Of a stretch of DNA of 9,296 nt, positions 6,717 through 9,296 are shown in pieces. The stretch is taken from positions 1 to 9,296 of the forward strand of contig DASQFD010000079.1 of assembly GCA_035633255.1 (NCBI GenBank), written 5' to 3'. This DNA comes from DASQFD01 sp035633255 (GTDB lineage Bacteria > Actinomycetota > Actinomycetes > Actinomycetales > Dermatophilaceae). Made by a program: the position numbers and the translations under genes. The notes under the pieces are model-generated. The model made no database searches and was not told where the DNA came from. It was given only the letters and a program-made list of their open reading frames with translations. How positions within the stretch are numbered: the stretch's first letter is position 1; each line of letters begins with the position of its first letter.

Positions 6717-7715
6717 GTGACCGCCACCTCGGACCCGCCGACGCACCAGGTCTCGGTGGTCGTCCCCGTCTACCAGGGGGAGCGCACGCTGCGGGCCGTC
6801 GTCGAGGAGGTCGCGGCATCCGTGGTGGACCGCACGACCCCGGCCGGTCGGCCGTACCGCGTCACCGAGGTCGTCCTCGTGCACGACAGCGGGCCCGACC
6901 GCAGCGACGTGGTGATGCGCGAGCTCGCCGCCGAGCTCGACTGGGTGCGCCCGGTGTGGCTGAGCCGCAACTTCGGCCAGCACGCCGCCACCCTGGCCGG
7001 GATCGCCGCGTCGGGCGGCGAATGGGTCGTCACGATGGACGAGGACGGCCAGCACGACCCTGAGGCGATCGGCGCGCTCCTCGACACCGCCATGTCCGAG
7101 CAGGCCGACGTCGTCTACGCCCGCCCGACGAACTCACCTCCGCACGGCGCCGCCCGCAACGCCGCCTCCCGGGGCGCGAAGCGGCTCGTCGAGGGGCTCG
7201 CCAAGGGTGCGCCCGCGGCGGACTTCAACAGCTACCGCCTGCTGCTGGGCGAGGTGGCGCGCTCGGTCGCGGCGTACGCCGGCCCCGGCATCTACCTCGA
7301 CGTCGCCATCGCGTGGGTCGCCCGCCGCATCACGACGTGCCCGGTGACGATGCGCGTCGAGGGGGACCGGCCCTCGGGCTACGACGCCCGTCGGCTGCTC
7401 TCCCACTTCTGGCGGCTCGTCCTCTCCAGCGGTACCCGGCCGCTGCGCTGGGTCAGCGCCCTGGGGGCGGCGGCCGTGGTGCTGGCCCCCGTCGTCGCCC
7501 TCGCGCTGGTCGTGGGCCGGGCGGTCGGCAGCTGGAGCGTGCCCGGCTGGACCTCAACGATGATCCTGCTGATGGTGACGACCGGGGTGATCCTGTTCAG
7601 CCTCGGCGTGATCGCGGAGTACGTCGGCATGGCCGTCAACATGGCGATGGGCAAGCCGCTCTACCTCCCGGTGCGCGACCCCGGCGAGGGGCCCCTGGGC
7701 CGGGACGAGGCATGA
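6717..7715 (+). CDS. Membrane-anchored family 2 glycosyltransferase (GtrB/ArnC/DPM1-like)
   Basis: 332-residue glycosyltransferase with a cytoplasmic GT-A domain followed by two membrane helices (about 244-267 and 278-305), the layout of enzymes that transfer a sugar from a nucleotide donor to polyprenyl phosphate. Visible elements are VSVVVPVYQGERTL (12-25), VHDSGPDRS (55-63), SRNFGQHAATLAGI (83-96), the metal-binding MDEDGQHDPE (107-116), and the DPM-type GYDARRLLSHFWRL (221-234) before the first helix. The usual N/D-D-G-S motif reads H-D-S-G here: the Asp is kept while Gly and Ser are swapped. The sugar donor and lipid are not predictable. The start is the GTG at 6717 with AGGG nine bases upstream; the GTG at 6708, overlapping the methyltransferase stop, is also possible and adds three residues. 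Its TGA overlaps the ATG of the next gene. Confidence 0.92.
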   Translation: MTATSDPPTHQVSVVVPVYQGERTLRAVVEEVAASVVDRTTPAGRPYRVTEVVLVHDSGPDRSDVVMRELAAELDWVRPVWLSRNFGQHAATLAGIAASGGEWVVTMDEDGQHDPEAIGALLDTAMSEQADVVYARPTNSPPHGAARNAASRGAKRLVEGLAKGAPAADFNSYRLLLGEVARSVAAYAGPGIYLDVAIAWVARRITTCPVTMRVEGDRPSGYDARRLLSHFWRLVLSSGTRPLRWVSALGAAAVVLAPVVALALVVGRAVGSWSVPGWTSTMILLMVTTGVILFSLGVIAEYVGMAVNMAMGKPLYLPVRDPGEGPLGRDEA

Positions 7716-8692
7716 GCCGCGACCCGGAACCGGCACGGCCCCTGACCTGGGTCATCGGTGCGGGCGGGCTCGTCGGCCGGCACGTCGTTGCGGCCCTCCG
7801 TGCCTCCCGGCACGAGGTCGTGACGACGGCGGTGCCGTGGGGGGACGAGGAGGCCAGTGCCGCGGCCCTCGCGGAGGGTGTCGAGCGGCTCACCGCGGCC
7901 CGGCCCGGCCGGCCGTGGACCGTCGCGTGGTGCGCCGGCGCCGGCGTCGTCGCGACGGGCGAGGAGGCGCTGGCCGCCGAGGTGCGCGTGTTCGCGCGAA
8001 CGGCGGAGACCCTTCGGGCATCCCTGCTCGGCCCCGGGGGGGCGGGTGGCGGCGTGGTGTTCCTGGCCTCCTCGGCGGGCGGGCTGTACGCCGGGTCGAC
8101 CGCCCCACCGTTCGACGAGTCCAGCGACCCGGCACCCCTGGTGGCCTACGGCCGGGCCAAGCTCGCGATGGAGCATGAGGTGCGCGCGCTCGCCGCGGCG
8201 ACCGGTGTCCGGGCGGTGCTCGGCCGGCTCTCCAACGTCTACGGCCCGGGGCAGACCCTGGGCAAGCCGCAGGGCCTGCTCTCCCAGCTCTGCCTCGCCG
8301 ACGCCACGGGCCGGCCCCTGCCCGTCTTCGTCTCGATGGACACCCTCCGCGACTACCTCTATGGGCCCGATGCCGGTCGCATGGTCGAGCGATCCGTCGC
8401 GCTGGCGCGGCGGGAGCCGGTCGGCACCGTGGTCACCAAGGTGCTCGCCTCGGGACGGCCGGTGACGGTGGGCTACCTGGTCTCCGAGGCCCGCCGGGTG
8501 TTCCACCGGCCGCTGCGCACGATCCCGGTGGGTGGCGGCGCCTCCCGGGGGCAGGTGCTGGACCTGCGGTTGCGGTCGCGCGTGTGGCCCGAGGTCGACG
8601 CGCTGGCGGCGACACCGCTCGCGGCCGGTCTCGCGCAGACCTCGGCCGACGTCCGTGCCCGCGTGGTGTCCGGCGGCCCGCTCGACCCGTGA
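7712..8692 (+). CDS. NAD-dependent epimerase/dehydratase (extended SDR)
   Basis: 326-residue extended short-chain dehydrogenase/reductase of the nucleotide-sugar epimerase/dehydratase type. The NAD(P)-binding glycine motif is GAGGLVG (16-22). The active-site strand is VVFLASSAGGLYAG (115-128), with the catalytic pair Y146 and K150 in YGRAK. The substrate-side signature is RLSNVYGPGQ (172-181), followed by DYLY at 214-217. All catalytic residues are intact. The reaction is probably epimerisation, dehydration or reduction of an NDP-sugar, but the exact sugar cannot be read from sequence. Its ATG overlaps the glycosyltransferase stop (ATGA), so the two are translationally coupled. The simplest model is that this enzyme prepares or remodels the sugar that the glycosyltransferase attaches to polyprenyl phosphate. 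It ends 49 bases before a convergent methyltransferase. Confidence 0.92.
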   Translation: MSRDPEPARPLTWVIGAGGLVGRHVVAALRASRHEVVTTAVPWGDEEASAAALAEGVERLTAARPGRPWTVAWCAGAGVVATGEEALAAEVRVFARTAETLRASLLGPGGAGGGVVFLASSAGGLYAGSTAPPFDESSDPAPLVAYGRAKLAMEHEVRALAAATGVRAVLGRLSNVYGPGQTLGKPQGLLSQLCLADATGRPLPVFVSMDTLRDYLYGPDAGRMVERSVALARREPVGTVVTKVLASGRPVTVGYLVSEARRVFHRPLRTIPVGGGASRGQVLDLRLRSRVWPEVDALAATPLAAGLAQTSADVRARVVSGGPLDP

Positions 8693-8741
8693 GGCGGGCG
8701 GCGCCGTCTCCGTCGCGGCCGGCTCTCAGCTGCGTCCGCCC

Positions 8742-9296
8742 TCAGCCACGCCGGGTGGCGGCGAGGAAGACCGAGGAGCCGAAGGGCAGGTCGCCGCGCG
8801 AGAGCACGACGCGGTCGAGCCGTGACAACCGCAGCAGGGCGTCGTTGGCCGGCTTGGGCATCCGCGGCACCTCGACGATGTCCACCGGCCCGTGCGAACG
8901 CCGGCGGGTGAGCCTGCGGGCCACTCGCTCGGCGGCGAACATCGGGAAGACCGAGGCGAAGCCGTAGGTCGCGCGATCGACTTTGAAGCCGGCTCGCTCC
9001 ACGGCGGCGACGGCCCGGGCACGGGTGTAACGCCGGTGGTGGCCGTTGGCGACGTCGAAGTCGCTCCAGGCCCACGCGTACGCGGGCACCGACATGACGA
9101 AGCGCCCGCCGGGGCGCAGCACGCGGTGCACCTCGACGAGCGCGGTCTCCTCCGGCTCGCAGTGCTCGATGACGTCGAAGGCGCTGACCACGTCGAAGGC
9201 GCCGTCCTCGAAGGGCAGCGCCAGCGCCGAGCCGCACACCCCGCCGGCTCCGAGTCCGCGCGGGTCGACGTCGAGCGAGACGGTGCGCTGCACGGC
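8742..9296 (-). CDS. Class I SAM-dependent methyltransferase, 5' end outside window
   Basis: C-terminal part (about 184 residues) of a Methyltransf_11-type enzyme. The frame stays open to the window edge, and the SAM-binding motif I (VLDxGCG type) is absent, so the N-terminus lies beyond 9296; the GTG at 9293 should not be taken as the start. Visible parts, numbered from that GTG, are the beta-2 acidic residue in SLDVDPRG (6-13), SALALPFEDGAFDVVSAFDV (22-41), EHCEPEETALVEVHRVLRPG (43-62), and VPAYAWAWSDFDVANGHHRR (69-88), a signature of methyltransferases often encoded beside glycosyltransferases. A basic cluster RVARRLTRRRSH lies near 122-133. The acceptor is unknown; the signature and the convergent glycosyltransferase/epimerase operon suggest a role in glycan or lipid-linked sugar metabolism, which is inference. 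Confidence 0.9.
   Translation of the reverse strand, partial: AVQRTVSLDVDPRGLGAGGVCGSALALPFEDGAFDVVSAFDVIEHCEPEETALVEVHRVLRPGGRFVMSVPAYAWAWSDFDVANGHHRRYTRARAVAAVERAGFKVDRATYGFASVFPMFAAERVARRLTRRRSHGPVDIVEVPRMPKPANDALLRLSRLDRVVLSRGDLPFGSSVFLAATRRG

Noticed and set aside
5725..6819. Upstream extension of the rpsA frame by about 365 codons
   Set aside because: It lies antisense to the methyltransferase and over the rpsA promoter; S1 homology starts only after the ATG at 5724.
8693..8741. Possible terminator between the convergent epimerase and methyltransferase genes
   Set aside because: Only a six-base GGGCGG/CCGCCC pair with a loop over 30 bases was found; too weak to call.

Overview
The window is very GC-rich (estimated by eye at 70-75%). 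Gene order and content point to the chromosome of a high-GC actinobacterium, most likely order Micrococcales. The evidence is an actinobacterial-type rpsA with a long acidic C-terminal tail, a coaE gene carrying the actinobacterial GrpB/UPF0157 extension, an F420/flavin-type PPOX protein, and a DUF222-HNH protein of the kind that is multicopy in Actinobacteria. Family rank (for example Intrasporangiaceae or a relative) is a guess. No rRNA, tRNA, CRISPR array, insertion sequence or prophage gene was seen.

Left block, minus strand (about 1-5724), in transcription order: rpsA (four S1 domains), a large hairpin just after its stop codon, a protein that looks like the Cys-containing sensor domain of a SufR/ArsR-type regulator but lacks its helix-turn-helix, a PPOX-type flavin/F420 protein, the CoaE-GrpB fusion (dephospho-CoA kinase), and a DUF222-HNH nuclease-like protein. 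rpsA next to coaE is a conserved actinobacterial neighbourhood. A good sigma-70-type promoter for rpsA lies in the divergent spacer at 5823-5852.

Right block, plus strand (5872-8692): three genes joined by stop/start overlaps or near-overlaps. They encode a class I SAM methyltransferase, a GtrB/ArnC-like family 2 glycosyltransferase with two C-terminal membrane segments, and an extended-SDR NAD-dependent epimerase/dehydratase. They look like one operon making or modifying a polyprenyl-linked sugar or cell-surface glycan. A second, convergent SAM methyltransferase runs off the right edge with its N-terminus missing.

Most of the window is ordinary core chromosome. The points worth a second look are: (i) a strongly over-represented heptamer GGCATAC/GTATGCC, seen eight times in several reading-frame registers and in non-coding DNA; (ii) a compound hairpin after rpsA whose outer arms contain that motif; (iii) the sensor domain without its DNA-binding half; and (iv) a 16-bp perfect palindrome upstream of that gene. 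I found no clear previously undescribed multi-gene system.
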